A stretch of DNA of 64,000 bases from Flammeovirgaceae bacterium (GCA_016712035.1 JADJRT010000004.1:248001-312000), one strand, 5' to 3'; positions 1-9,733 are shown, counted from the first letter of the stretch. Notes: a model not told the origin generated them from the letters alone. Numbers and translations are program-made.

Positions 1-2
1 TG

Positions 3-68
3 CATAACGGAGCTTTATCCGTAAAATCTGAATTGGATGTGAAGACAGTCTTTACTTTGAGTTTCTGA
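3..68 (+). CDS. C-terminal tail of a sensor histidine kinase (partial)
   Basis: The window opens inside a reading frame that stays open from base 3 to a TGA at 66-68 and gives about 21 residues. They begin HNGALSVKSE and end VFTLSF, which resembles the last beta-strands of a histidine-kinase ATPase domain (the usual pattern is GG.L.V.S..G.GT.F.L..P). Nothing upstream is available, so the kinase type is unknown. It converges on the HNH gene. The call rests on a short match and is tentative. Confidence 0.45.
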   Translation, partial: HNGALSVKSELDVKTVFTLSF

Positions 69-89
69 TTTCTGAAATAGGATTGAATC

Positions 90-581
90 TCAATCCAAAT
101 ACTCATCCCACTCGGTCTGTTGAATATTTCCATCGCGCAAGAAAAGTGCGTAGGAAGGTTTATAGGGTCTCCGTTTCAAAACCATTTGAGCATCTTCCGG
201 GGTATAATCTCCTTTTTTTGCATTGCACCGTTTACATGCGGTTACTAAATTAGCCCAGGTATGGGTACCCCCTTTTGAACTGGGGACAACATGATCTAAC
301 GTTAAATCTCTGCGCGTTCCACAGTACTGGCATTCAAAATTGTCGCGCTTAAAAACATTTTGTCGTGTTAAACTAACACCCTTATACGGAGCATTCACAT
401 ATCGGTTTAACCGGATAACAGAGGGCATGGGAAACGACTGGGTCACCGAGTTTAAACGATACCCATTGGCAGGCCGCACCAACTCACTTTTGTTCAGGTA
501 CACGAGCACAAATGCGCGCTGAACCGAACAAACCATGAGTGGACTATCATCCTGATTAAGTACCAAAACCCGGCTATTCAT
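90..581 (-). CDS. HNH endonuclease family protein
   Basis: Encodes a protein of about 163 residues whose second half is an HNH zinc-finger nuclease fold: a CQYCG knuckle, then LDHVVP with the catalytic Asp-His, the Asn of ANLVTAC, and a closing CKRC knuckle. The N-terminal half, starting MNSRVLVLNQD, is typical of a widespread bacterial HNH family whose target is not known. I start at the ATG at 581 because homologues begin with this segment; an upstream ATG at 626 would add 15 residues of unlikely sequence. It is the last gene of the leftward tsaD-smpB run, and no restriction partner or methylase lies nearby. The biological role is unassigned. Confidence 0.85.
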   Translation of the reverse strand: MNSRVLVLNQDDSPLMVCSVQRAFVLVYLNKSELVRPANGYRLNSVTQSFPMPSVIRLNRYVNAPYKGVSLTRQNVFKRDNFECQYCGTRRDLTLDHVVPSSKGGTHTWANLVTACKRCNAKKGDYTPEDAQMVLKRRPYKPSYALFLRDGNIQQTEWDEYLD

Positions 582-637
582 GATGTGAAAGATAATCCCA
601 AAGTTTGGGTTTATCAAAATAACCACTCCCTGATAAA

Positions 638-1432
638 CTACAAAGGAGTAAGGAATCGCCTTATCTCTATGAGCGAATGGGTATATATTTTAGAATCCTG
701 CCGCAGGATACCCTCTTCTAAAAGATGATCCACCCGCACCTTGCCATCGGCATGTATAATTCTTTGATCATTCAGAATTATCCCTGCATGAAGATTGTTA
801 TTTAAATTCCCCTTTAAAAAAGCAACATCGCCATGCTGGGCATCTTCCAATCCTGAAACCTTTTTACCTTCTAATATTTGTCTATCCAGGGTTCGGGGCA
901 AAATGTTACCCGAGATTTTAAAGACCATTTGTATAAAGCCGGCTGCGTCTACACCAAAAGGGCTTTTGCCGCCAGCCAGATAAGGAGCGTTTAAATATTT
1001 AACCGCAATTGACTTTAAGAATTCAACTTCCCGTTTTTGCCCCAAACTTTTTGACTCGCCATTAAAAGCAAATTGCTCTTCCAGTTTAAAAAGTTCGGAG
1101 TTAGAAATCGGAACAATACTTCCAATTAAAATGGTGACGGGGCTTTTCTTAAATAGAAGGCCACACGTTATGTCTGTAGTAATCTTAAAATTGGCGTTAT
1201 TGATCTGTTCAAAGTATTCGTGCGTAATACCATGATGTTGCTCGGCATCAATCCACCCTTCCGATCCATCAAAATGAATTCGTATGTAAATCCAATTTTT
1301 ATTATCTGGAACGTTAATCACTTCGTAATGATCTCCAAATAATAATTGAGTTACCAATGGAGCGTACTCCTTCGGAGCTTGACGAACCGATACCAATGAC
1401 AATCTACAAACTCCGTAACCCAAAACTTCCAT
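638..1432 (-). CDS. C40 (NlpC/P60) cell-wall peptidase homologue, catalytic Cys replaced
   Basis: 264 residues: an N-terminal bacterial SH3-type domain (about 10-65, with VRQAP and GWIDAEQ), a linker, and a C-terminal NlpC/P60 domain (about 135-260). These enzymes normally cleave peptidoglycan stem peptides using a Cys in the motif DCSGF. Here that site reads VDAAGF (residues 161-166), with codons gac-gca-gcc, so the Cys is Ala. The usual Trp of Y.WGG is also Ala (YLAGG). The downstream His positions (LHAGI about 215, IIHADG about 227) remain. Cys to Ala needs two base changes, so a read error is unlikely. I infer a non-catalytic peptidoglycan-binding or regulatory paralogue. No signal peptide is evident. 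It lies between smpB and the HNH gene. Confidence 0.85.
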   Translation of the reverse strand: MEVLGYGVCRLSLVSVRQAPKEYAPLVTQLLFGDHYEVINVPDNKNWIYIRIHFDGSEGWIDAEQHHGITHEYFEQINNANFKITTDITCGLLFKKSPVTILIGSIVPISNSELFKLEEQFAFNGESKSLGQKREVEFLKSIAVKYLNAPYLAGGKSPFGVDAAGFIQMVFKISGNILPRTLDRQILEGKKVSGLEDAQHGDVAFLKGNLNNNLHAGIILNDQRIIHADGKVRVDHLLEEGILRQDSKIYTHSLIEIRRFLTPL

Positions 1433-1442
1433 GTAAATACAA

Positions 1443-1907
1443 TTATCCGATTTTAATTCTGCTTAATTCACGTTTTATATCCCGCTCTTTAATGCCTTCC
1501 CGCTTATCATGAGTCTTCTTTCCACGAGCCACGGCAATCTCTAATTTAGCTAAACCTCTATCATTAATAAATATCTTGATCGGAATCAACGCCAATCCCT
1601 TCTCTTCAATTTTTGATTCCAGCTTTTTCAATTCCGACTTCTTCATCAGAAGTTTTCGCTCACGCCCTGCCTCATGGTTATAATGGGTACCCTGCGCATA
1701 CGGAGTTATATTAATTCCCTTTGCAAAAATTTCTCCGTTACTAAAGTAACAATAGCCATCTTGCAAATTTACCTTCCCTTCCCGAATCGACTTAATCTCT
1801 GTGCCACGCAACATAATCCCGGCAATATATTTATCAAGAAGCTCGTATTGAAACGTGGCTTGCCGGTTTCGAATGCTTATTGTATCTGAAAATCGCTTCT
1901 CTGCCAT
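1443..1907 (-). CDS. smpB: SsrA-binding protein SmpB
   Basis: 154 residues, normal length for SmpB, the partner of tmRNA in rescuing stalled ribosomes. The hallmark beta-barrel is seen in GIMLRGTEIKSIREGKVNL, followed by the YNHEAGRERKLLM segment and the basic C-terminal tail (GKKTHDKREGIKERD) that mimics an anticodon stem in the A site. The start ATG at 1907 gives the usual short N-terminus. It lies 10 bp after the thioesterase gene on the same strand. The ssrA gene itself is not in the window. Confidence 0.97.
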   Translation of the reverse strand: MAEKRFSDTISIRNRQATFQYELLDKYIAGIMLRGTEIKSIREGKVNLQDGYCYFSNGEIFAKGINITPYAQGTHYNHEAGRERKLLMKKSELKKLESKIEEKGLALIPIKIFINDRGLAKLEIAVARGKKTHDKREGIKERDIKRELSRIKIG

Positions 1908-1917
1908 AATTACATTT

Positions 1918-2307
1918 CTACCGTAAATTAAATAGGGTTTGCAGTCTCTCTAACTTAAGCATCTTCTGCCCCGTTTTTCCCGTAGCAATCAGTCGCTTTC
2001 CACAAACGGCTTCAATGCTACAAATCAATTCATTGCTCCTCAACTCTTCAATAGTTGCCGTTATAACTACTTCCTCACCTTCCCGCGCTGGGCTTTTATG
2101 TTCAATGCTCAAAAATGTACCCACGCCTTCTTCATCCGCCTCCTTCATCTCCAGAAAAAATAATCGCGATGACCACTCAAAATCGCGCGCCAGCGCAAAG
2201 GTAGAATAAACCCGATGTAAAACCTCTCCATGAAAAGCAGCCACATCGGTAGATTCTACCTTTTTGCGATATACTTTCTGGTCACCAGGCTTAAAAATGA
2301 GTTTCAT
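1918..2307 (-). CDS. Hotdog-fold thioesterase family protein
   Basis: 129 residues predicted as a small single-domain hotdog-fold protein. The segment VAAFHGEVLHRVYSTFALARDFEWSS and the later VGTFLSIEHKSPAREGEEV pattern fit the family that includes fluoroacetyl-CoA thioesterase (FlK) and other acyl-CoA thioesterases. The substrate cannot be read from the sequence. It begins one base beyond the tsaD stop, so the two are almost certainly cotranscribed. No signal peptide or membrane segment is present, so the protein should be cytosolic. Confidence 0.72.
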   Translation of the reverse strand: MKLIFKPGDQKVYRKKVESTDVAAFHGEVLHRVYSTFALARDFEWSSRLFFLEMKEADEEGVGTFLSIEHKSPAREGEEVVITATIEELRSNELICSIEAVCGKRLIATGKTGQKMLKLERLQTLFNLR

Positions 2308-3318
2308 TTAATCTCCAATTTGCAGATTCGCCAAGGGTGCAACATCCAGTGTGCTAAATTGATTCTTAAGAAATTTGTAGTGAGCCGCTATGGCTATCAT
2401 GGCCGCATTATCGGTGCAATATTGAAACTCGGGAATAAAAGAAGTCCATCCAAATTTTTGTGAAAATTCATTTATTGATTTTCTAAGTTCAGAATTAGCC
2501 GCCACACCACCCGCAATAGCAACCTGTTTAATGTCAGTCTGGTCGCAAGCCAGTTTTAATTTTTTCATTAACATGGAAATCAAATGCTTTTGTAAGCTGG
2601 CACAAATGTCATTTCGATGCTCCTCAATAAAGTTTGGATTTAACTTTGTATTGTCTCTTAGAAAGTAAAGAAAAGCAGTTTTAATTCCACTGAAAGAAAA
2701 ATCAAGATCCGGCATAGATGTGTGAGGGAATTGAAAAGCCATGGAATTACCTAACTGCGCATATTGATCAATGAGTGGTCCACCTGGATAAGGGAAGCCC
2801 ATCATCTTTGCAGCCTTGTCAAAAGCCTCTCCAACAGCATCATCGCGCGTCTCTCCGATTACCTCCATAGTAAGATAATCCTTAACGTGAATGAGTTGAG
2901 TATGGCCTCCACTTACAGTTAAGCACAGAAAAGGAAATGTAGGATTCTTTTCGCCAATGAAATGCGCCAGGACATGCGCCTCCATATGGTTCACTTCAAT
3001 GAGTGGTATTCCTAAAGCGACCGCCATTCCTTTTGCAAACGACACACCTACCAACAATGAACCTAATAAGCCAGGCCCACGTGTAAAAGCAACAGCATTT
3101 AAATCATTTTGTGAAATCCTTGCGGATACCATGGCTTCCTTAACAACCTGTAGAATTTGTTTTTGATGAGCCCTGGAAGCCAATTCAGGAACCACCCCAC
3201 CATATTTCTGGTGTACTGTTTGTGAGGCAATTACATTATTAAGTACCTTGCCAGCTTGTATAATCGATGCAGAAGTTTCATCGCACGAAGACTCAATGGC
3301 AAGAATTAAAGGGTGCAT
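2308..3318 (-). CDS. tsaD: tRNA N6-threonylcarbamoyladenosine transferase TsaD
   Basis: 336 residues, the usual length. TsaD transfers the threonylcarbamoyl group from TC-AMP to A37 of ANN-decoding tRNAs, together with TsaB and TsaE (not seen here). Family motifs are clear: AIESSCDETSA at the N-terminus, the metal-binding VNHMEAHVLAH (HxxxH), LTVSGGHTQLI, and VAIAGGVAANSELR near the C-terminus. It is the first gene of a leftward operon with the thioesterase, smpB, C40 and HNH genes, and is divergent from tamB with only 11 bp between the two start codons. Confidence 0.97.
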   Translation of the reverse strand: MHPLILAIESSCDETSASIIQAGKVLNNVIASQTVHQKYGGVVPELASRAHQKQILQVVKEAMVSARISQNDLNAVAFTRGPGLLGSLLVGVSFAKGMAVALGIPLIEVNHMEAHVLAHFIGEKNPTFPFLCLTVSGGHTQLIHVKDYLTMEVIGETRDDAVGEAFDKAAKMMGFPYPGGPLIDQYAQLGNSMAFQFPHTSMPDLDFSFSGIKTAFLYFLRDNTKLNPNFIEEHRNDICASLQKHLISMLMKKLKLACDQTDIKQVAIAGGVAANSELRKSINEFSQKFGWTSFIPEFQYCTDNAAMIAIAAHYKFLKNQFSTLDVAPLANLQIGD

Positions 3319-3329
3319 TTTTAGGTTAA

Positions 3330-6300
3330 ATGAAACTGCAAGTTATCAAAATTCGCGTTTTAAACTGGATCAAAAAGATTCTATTATATGGAGCCTATTT
3401 TACACTCGTCCTTTTTGTATTGAGTTTTGGCTTACTTCAAATTCCTTCAGTTCAAAAGAATCTCATCAACAGAATAACAACACAATTCTCCCTGATTTCA
3501 GGGTTTGATATATCGTACGATCGCATATACTTGATCTGGTACGATCGGCTTGAGGTGGAGGGACTTATAATTACAGATCCTGCCCAAAATAAAATGATTG
3601 AAGCCGGAAGCCTTCATGTCAACTTCCGTCTAAGCTCACTACTTAGAAACAACAATGTAAACCTCGATGGCGTTATTTTAGAAAGCGGCAGCGTTAATCT
3701 AGTCAAAATCATGCCACCCGATTCCTCACGGGATCTGAATATCAATCAGTTTATCGCTGAAATAAATAAGCAGCTTTCATCAGGAACCGGACAAGGTAAA
3801 TCTCCCAAGGTAAATATTGGTGAGATTGTTATTCGGCAGACCGAGTTTAGGTTACACGATCCATTAAAAGATTCGCTACACAACGCGTTCGATTACAATC
3901 ACATTCTTATTGGCATCAATGAAGCCGAGGCCAACAACTTTCAGGTTATTGGGGATACGATACAATTTACTATGAATACGCTAATTGCTGAAGAGAAAAA
4001 TTGCAACCTCTCGGTTCATAATCTCAAAACCTTTTTCCGGCTATCCCAAAATTCAATGGAGTTCCTGGGGCTTAATGCCCGTTTGGGCGAAAGCATCATC
4101 TCTGATACCCTCATTTTTAAATACAAAAGCCTTACTGATCTAAACGATTTCAACAATCGGGTAACCATGAAGCTGCAACTGCGCAACACAGCTATTCATC
4201 CTAACGATTTAGTTTTGTTCACCCCCGGTGTAAAACCACTACCCGAAACCCTGTATCTCAATGGAACCATCAATGGAAAAGTGTCTCGCTTCTCCTATCA
4301 AAACATGGATGTTACAATTGGGAACACAAAAATCAAAGGGAAACTGCAGCTGGATGGGCTACCGTCTATAAATGAAACATTCATCAATCTGGATGTAGAG
4401 GAGGGCCATATTGATATTCGAGATCTGGGCTTTCTCTTTCCTAATAATATTAACAACCGTCTTTCTGTATTTGAACGATTTAAACTAGTTGGAAAATTTA
4501 CCGGATTTATAAATGACTTTGTAGCGAATGGAGATTTTCGTGGAAAGTTTGGTCAAATCCGATCCGACATTAATCTTAAAATCGATCCTGCCCACATAGA
4601 TCAATCTACATTTGACGGAAACCTCAATCTCAATAATTTTGACTTAGGCATTGCCCTCAATGATACCTCACGCTTTAAAAAAGTAAGTTTAAGCGGTAGA
4701 ATAAAAGGCAAAGGTCTTACCCAGGAAACCACCGATTTCCAACTTACCGGAAAAATAAATTCGATTGGCATTCAGAAGTATAATTATGTAAACATCACTA
4801 CAGATGCTCGCTTTGCCAGACAATTATTTAATGGTACCGTCATCGTGAATGATCCCAATATAAAGCTACAAGCCACTGGATCTATAAATATTCGCAAAGG
4901 TGAAGAGCTTGTGAATATCAAAGCCAAATTGGATACCCTGTTTACACAACGAATTGGGCTAACGAAAGAACATCTTTTTGTAAGCTCTCAGGTTGACATT
5001 GATACGAGGGGCCTTACGCTGGATAGTCTGTTTGGAAAACTTACGTTGCACAACTCTATAATTCAATATAAAGATCAACAATTGGTACTCGATTCAATTT
5101 TCATTAGTTCACACTTAAAAGAAAATGAGCGAAATCTACTTCTTCGCAGCGATTATGCGAATGCAGAATTAACTGGCAATTATTACTACTCAACACTATT
5201 TAAGGATTTACAACGATTGACCTATGAATTTTTACTCAACATTAGAAATGATAAAGAAGCGCAAATAAATTACTATGCAAATAAAAATATAGACACACAA
5301 GAATATTATGCAAAATTTAACATCAACCTTATTGATATAAATCCGATATTAACATTAACAAAACTCAATTTTGGATTATCGGGTGAAACAAATATTGACG
5401 GATCGTTCTCCAACGGGTTTACATCACGTTTACAAGCCTTTACACAAATTGACACCATTGAAGTAGCTGGGAAAAAAATTATCGATACGGAAATAGAGTT
5501 CTCAGGTTCCAAAATACGAGATAGCACCCGTGTGCTAGCAGTATTATCGGTAAACTCTCAACGGCAGGTAATTGCCAAAAACCTCATTACAAAAAATTTC
5601 TTTTCAGAAGCGATATGGGACGAGGACCACATTGACCTTAATGTGGATTTTGATCAGGAAAACACTACTAATTATGTTCGATTACAATCTGAAATTGATT
5701 TCCTTTCTGATAGCACGCGTATCAAGATTCTGCCATCCCGCTTTCAAATTCTTGATAAGGAATGGCAGGTAAGTGATAATAATTATGCCTTAATGAAAGG
5801 TAAGGAATGGCTAATTCGAAACCTCAAAATCTTTAATGGTGAAGAGTCTCTATTACTGGCCGGCAATCTTTCCTCCGATCCTCAACAAACTATTACCTTG
5901 TTATTAAACAATCTCGACTTAAGCATCCTAAACGCGATAAGCGCTTCTTCGTTAAGTGGGGTAGTTAATGGCAAAGCAGAAGTGAAAGACATTTATCAAA
6001 ACGTCTACCTTCAAAATAACATCACTATCAAAAATCTGGTGGTGGATAAATTTCTTGTGGGTGATGTTGTGGGGATTAATGACTGGAATCAAGAGAAAAA
6101 ACAGTTTGATATTAATGTTACCATTGATCGTTTAAATAAACGTACCCTAAATCTGGCAGGTACTTATCAGCCCTCCGAAAGCAAGAGCCCGCTTCAACTG
6201 ACCGCCAAATTGGAAGAAACCAATATCAAACTTATTGAGCCATTCTTAAAGGGAATATTTTCTCAAATGGATGGTACCTTATCGGGATTGTATGAAATCA

Positions 6301-7898
6301 AAGGAACTTTTACCCAACCTTTAATCCAAGGAGAAGGAAAAATCAACCAAGGCAAAATTATGGTGGATTATCTAAGAACCCTTTATACGTTTAATGGCAC
6401 ATTAGGCATTACGCCTAACCAAATAATTTTTGAAGACTTTACGCTTTATGATGGACTTAAAAATCAAGGTTCATTAGATGGTTACTTGACTCATCGCAAC
6501 TTTTCGAGATTTCGAATAAATCTTGATGCGGCCTTCAATAATTTTCAGGTTCTCAACACGACATCAAAAGATAATAATTTATTTTATGGACAAGCGTATA
6601 GCAGTGGAAATCTGAACATGTTTGGCCCATTGGCCAATATAAAGATTTCGGCCACAGCTCGCACTTCTAAGAACACCCGGATATTTATACCTATAAGTGG
6701 ATCTGAATCAACAGAAAAAAGCGACTTCATCAGTTTTGTTAATTTCAGTGATTCAACATATCAATTAAAGCGTAAACAAATCAAAAAAACAAGTGATGAA
6801 CCCAGCGGTATTGTCCTGGATTTAAATCTGGATATTACTCCTGAGGCATACACCGAGATTATTTTTGATATTAAGGCAGGCGATATTGTTCGCGGATATG
6901 GTAATGGTGATATCAAATTACAAATTGATACCAAGGGTGAATTCAATATGTTCGGCCTATACGAATTTGAGCAAGGCTACTATAATTTCACTTTGTACGA
7001 TATCATTAACAAAGAGTTCCGCATCAATAAAGGCAGTAGAATTAGTTGGTTTGGCGACCCCTATGCAGGTGTACTCAATTTAACCGCCAGCTACAGGCAG
7101 ATGGCTTCGCTGGGGCCTATCCTACCAAACCAGAACGAAGAGCTACTATCCTCTCCACAAATTAGAAGAAAATATCCGGTTGAGGTTCAGCTTAAATTAG
7201 ATGGCCCGATGCTTTCGCCCGAAATTGTATTCGACATTGTGGCCAATGACCTACCCGATAACGTTACTTTAGATGATGGTTCGATCGTGCAGCTTGATTT
7301 TTACTTCAAGGCATTTAAAGCCAAGCTCGATGATCAGGAGTTACACCGGCAAGTATTTAGCCTACTTATCTTAAGAAGATTTTCTCCACCCGATGCATTC
7401 AGTACGAGTGGCTCTATTTCTAATAGTGTAAGCGAGTTGTTATCTAATCAATTGAGTTATTGGCTTACTCAGGTTGATCAAAATCTTGAAATTGATTTGG
7501 ATTTAGGTTCCTTAGACCAGGAAGCATTTAACACATTCCAACTCAGGCTATCGTATTCGTTTTTAAATGGTCGCTTGCGAGTAACCCGCGATGGTTCATT
7601 TAATAATCAATATAATCAATCAGAGCTTGCCAACATGCTGGGCGATTGGACCATTGATTACGTACTTACTCCTGACGGAAAATTTAAAGTGAAAATGTAT
7701 AGCCGATCTAATTATAATTCAATAAATAATTCATTAGGGACGCAAACGGCTATTACTACCGGTGTTAGTTTATTGCACACACAAAATTTCGATCAATTCA
7801 GAGACCTCATTCGTAAAAGCCACGAAAAAAGAAGAAAAGAGGTTGAGGAGGATCCATCGAATGAGGATGCTATACTTGAAGAGGATGGAACTAATTAG
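3330..7898 (+). CDS. tamB: Translocation and assembly module subunit TamB (DUF490)
   Basis: 1522 residues, the longest intact gene in the window. TamB-type proteins are AsmA-like bridges anchored in the inner membrane that span the periplasm, and are implicated in barrel assembly and in lipid transport to the outer membrane. One N-terminal membrane helix (about residues 15-40, rich in L, V and F) is followed by a very long series of beta-strand repeats typical of the hydrophobic groove. The C-terminal third carries the DUF490 domain (for example IDTKGEFNMFGLYEFEQGYY). A TamA candidate is not adjacent, though a BamA-like barrel lies at 48341. The gene overlaps the start of the DUF2279 gene. 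Confidence 0.93.
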   Translation: MKLQVIKIRVLNWIKKILLYGAYFTLVLFVLSFGLLQIPSVQKNLINRITTQFSLISGFDISYDRIYLIWYDRLEVEGLIITDPAQNKMIEAGSLHVNFRLSSLLRNNNVNLDGVILESGSVNLVKIMPPDSSRDLNINQFIAEINKQLSSGTGQGKSPKVNIGEIVIRQTEFRLHDPLKDSLHNAFDYNHILIGINEAEANNFQVIGDTIQFTMNTLIAEEKNCNLSVHNLKTFFRLSQNSMEFLGLNARLGESIISDTLIFKYKSLTDLNDFNNRVTMKLQLRNTAIHPNDLVLFTPGVKPLPETLYLNGTINGKVSRFSYQNMDVTIGNTKIKGKLQLDGLPSINETFINLDVEEGHIDIRDLGFLFPNNINNRLSVFERFKLVGKFTGFINDFVANGDFRGKFGQIRSDINLKIDPAHIDQSTFDGNLNLNNFDLGIALNDTSRFKKVSLSGRIKGKGLTQETTDFQLTGKINSIGIQKYNYVNITTDARFARQLFNGTVIVNDPNIKLQATGSINIRKGEELVNIKAKLDTLFTQRIGLTKEHLFVSSQVDIDTRGLTLDSLFGKLTLHNSIIQYKDQQLVLDSIFISSHLKENERNLLLRSDYANAELTGNYYYSTLFKDLQRLTYEFLLNIRNDKEAQINYYANKNIDTQEYYAKFNINLIDINPILTLTKLNFGLSGETNIDGSFSNGFTSRLQAFTQIDTIEVAGKKIIDTEIEFSGSKIRDSTRVLAVLSVNSQRQVIAKNLITKNFFSEAIWDEDHIDLNVDFDQENTTNYVRLQSEIDFLSDSTRIKILPSRFQILDKEWQVSDNNYALMKGKEWLIRNLKIFNGEESLLLAGNLSSDPQQTITLLLNNLDLSILNAISASSLSGVVNGKAEVKDIYQNVYLQNNITIKNLVVDKFLVGDVVGINDWNQEKKQFDINVTIDRLNKRTLNLAGTYQPSESKSPLQLTAKLEETNIKLIEPFLKGIFSQMDGTLSGLYEIKGTFTQPLIQGEGKINQGKIMVDYLRTLYTFNGTLGITPNQIIFEDFTLYDGLKNQGSLDGYLTHRNFSRFRINLDAAFNNFQVLNTTSKDNNLFYGQAYSSGNLNMFGPLANIKISATARTSKNTRIFIPISGSESTEKSDFISFVNFSDSTYQLKRKQIKKTSDEPSGIVLDLNLDITPEAYTEIIFDIKAGDIVRGYGNGDIKLQIDTKGEFNMFGLYEFEQGYYNFTLYDIINKEFRINKGSRISWFGDPYAGVLNLTASYRQMASLGPILPNQNEELLSSPQIRRKYPVEVQLKLDGPMLSPEIVFDIVANDLPDNVTLDDGSIVQLDFYFKAFKAKLDDQELHRQVFSLLILRRFSPPDAFSTSGSISNSVSELLSNQLSYWLTQVDQNLEIDLDLGSLDQEAFNTFQLRLSYSFLNGRLRVTRDGSFNNQYNQSELANMLGDWTIDYVLTPDGKFKVKMYSRSNYNSINNSLGTQTAITTGVSLLHTQNFDQFRDLIRKSHEKRRKEVEEDPSNEDAILEEDGTN

Positions 7899-8801
7899 AT
7901 TAAATCATTTCCATGGGAAATCTTTTCAGAGAATCGTTCTATCATTATTTACTTTTTGGCTAGCCCTACCCCCATTGCTTGCCCAAAATGCTGACACCGT
8001 ATCAAACGTTAATTCGCAGCGCCTTAAAATTGTTGTCATTGGCTCTACAGTCGCCTATACGGGTGCTATGATTGGCTTAAGTTCCGTCTGGTATAGTCAA
8101 TATGATAAGCAGGATTTTCAGTTTTTTAATGATGCTGGCGAGTGGAAACAAATGGATAAAGTGGGACATTTCTATTCAGCCTATCAGTTGTCGTCAATAA
8201 GCTCTAACTCATTACAATGGAGTGGCGTTTCAAAGAAAAAATCGGACTGGATTGGTGCGCTTACAGGATTTGCTGTCATTTCATCCATTGAAGTGCTAGA
8301 TGGATTTTCAGCCGGGTATGGAGCCTCTGTCTCTGATCTTGCAGCAAATGCATTGGGTGCAGGTTTTACCTGGGCCAACAAGCTATCTGGAAGCAGATTA
8401 GAATCCATCCTAAATTTTCATTCCACCAAACAGAGTATGCCTCACAAAGACCTGAAACTTTAGGGTCTACACATCTTCAACAGATAATTAAAGATTATAA
8501 TGGTCAGACATACTGGTTGTCGGCTGATATGGATAAGTTTTTGAAATTTCCGAAATGGTTAAATTTTTCAATCGGCTATGGGGCAGAAGATATGTTGTAT
8601 GCCAATGATGAAGACAATTTGCAGAATAACCTTAATCCATATCGTCAATTTTATTTTGGATTGGACTTCGATCTGACAGCTATCAAGTCCCGATCTAAAT
8701 TTATTAATGGTCTGATCTATTTCGCCAACATGGTAAAACTTCCAGCCCCCACTCTTGAAATATCAAATGGGAAGATGAAAGGCTACCTCTTTTATTATTA
8801 A
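7867..8801 (+). CDS. DUF2279 family periplasmic protein (frameshifted near 8413)
   Basis: Predicted DUF2279 protein of about 310 residues. It has a signal-like segment (IVLSLFTFWLALPPLLAQ), the family motif DKVGHFYSAYQLS, and helices rich in G, A and S. Frame 1 runs to a stop at 8463; the remainder (starting SFHQTEYASQRP, then YNGQTYWLS and the C-terminal FANMVKLPAPT) lies in another frame. Adding one T to the TTTT run near 8414 joins the halves. The start is uncertain: ATG codons at 7867 and 7885 both overlap the tamB end, which suggests translational coupling. Function unknown; family members are described only as predicted periplasmic proteins. Confidence 0.75.
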
Positions 8802-8857
8802 TCGAGCATTAAAATTCAGGGTCTTTTATTAACTTCGATCACCTAAACACGAGACTT

Positions 8858-9256
8858 ATGGATTTAACCGCTTTTATGAAAGTGTATGCCGACCAGATTG
8901 GCGGTCAGTTTACAGAATACGATTCTTCCCATTCAATCATTATTATTCCCGTTGCTGGTAACCGGTTTCAAACGGTGATCGGGACAGTCAGAAAAAATGA
9001 GCTTTATAACCGCAGTTTGATTACTTTAAATTCAAAAGTCTGCGCAATTAATTCCGGTATAGATTTCAAAATGCTTCTTGAGCAAACGGCCTTCTTCAAC
9101 TACTGTCGTTTTATTATTTCTGATAATTATTTGCAGGTTGAGGCTGTAACCCCAATCGATACCATCAATGAAAATACGGTAAAAGAAATGTTGCAAGAGG
9201 TAGCCAACCTTGCAGATCAATACGAATTAAAACTCACCGATTCGGATATACATTAA
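8858..9256 (+). CDS. Conserved hypothetical protein, 132 aa
   Basis: 132 residues, acidic, with no signal peptide or membrane helix. Alternating beta-rich segments (SIIIIPVAGNRFQTVIGTVR, NYCRFIISDNYLQVEAVTP) and a C-terminal helix (VKEMLQEVANLADQYELKL) suggest a compact alpha/beta fold reminiscent of YbjN or secretion-chaperone-like proteins. That is only an impression from pattern. It stands alone between the DUF2279 gene and the RNase P RNA gene. I do not recognise a function. Confidence 0.6.
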   Translation: MDLTAFMKVYADQIGGQFTEYDSSHSIIIIPVAGNRFQTVIGTVRKNELYNRSLITLNSKVCAINSGIDFKMLLEQTAFFNYCRFIISDNYLQVEAVTPIDTINENTVKEMLQEVANLADQYELKLTDSDIH

Positions 9257-9262
9257 CCCATC

Positions 9263-9289
9263 TTTTCTCAGTTTAAGTACGTAAATTTG
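9263..9289 (+). promoter_or_regulatory. Promoter of rnpB
   Basis: A perfect Bacteroidota -7 element, TAAATTTG (9282-9289), ends 7 nt before the predicted 5' end of the RNase P RNA at 9297. A TTTT at 9263-9266 sits at the -33 position and approximates TTTG. The agreement between promoter position and RNA start supports both calls. Confidence 0.7.
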
Positions 9290-9296
9290 CCACAAT

Positions 9297-9677
9297 GCAA
9301 GCCAGCTTATCGCCTTGACTTTTCCGTCAGGGAGGAAAGTCCGGGCAACAAAGAGCATCGTACTTCCTAACGGGAAGGTCCGCCAGCTGGCGGAACAGAA
9401 AGTGCCACAGAAAATAAACTACCCTGACGGCAACGGCAGGGAAAAGGTGAAAAGGTGGAGTAAGAGCCCACCGGTACTGAGAGTGATTTCAGACGCATGG
9501 CAAACCTTACGAGTTGAAAGGCCAAATAGGTCAAGCCCACGAAAGTGACTAGCTGCTCGCTAGTAGTTTCGACTGGTTTGATTGGGTAGGCTGCTAGATT
9601 CAGATGGCAACATCTGAACGAGATAAATGATAAGCTCCTTTCGTAAGAAAGTGACAGAACCCGGCTTATAGGCTTGC
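9297..9677 (+). ncRNA. rnpB: RNase P RNA (type A)
   Basis: Catalytic RNA that removes 5' leaders from tRNA precursors. The conserved 5' core GAGGAAAGTCCGGGC (9331-9345) and the 3' core ACAGAACCCGGCTTATAG (9655 on) are both present and would form the P4 pseudoknot. Internal GGTAAGGC-type and AAACC..GAG segments are also visible. The termini pair: GCAAGCC at 9297-9303 with GGCTTGC at 9671-9677 (helix P1). P1 is followed directly by a run of T, giving an intrinsic terminator. A start-to-stop frame inside this region is an accident of the RNA gene. Length is about 381 nt, normal for the phylum. Confidence 0.95.
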
Positions 9678-9733
9678 ATTTTTTTAAAAAACTTAAGGAA
9701 TAAACTATATAACCACATTAATTTAAAAAACCT

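Noticed and set aside
80..96. GGATTGA-atc-TCAATCC hairpin as a terminator of the HNH gene
   Set aside because: The stem is only 7 bp, overlaps the stop codon and has no T-run on either strand.
9315..9548. Open frame of 77 codons
   Set aside because: It lies wholly inside the RNase P RNA gene, whose conserved core sequences and terminal pairing explain the region.
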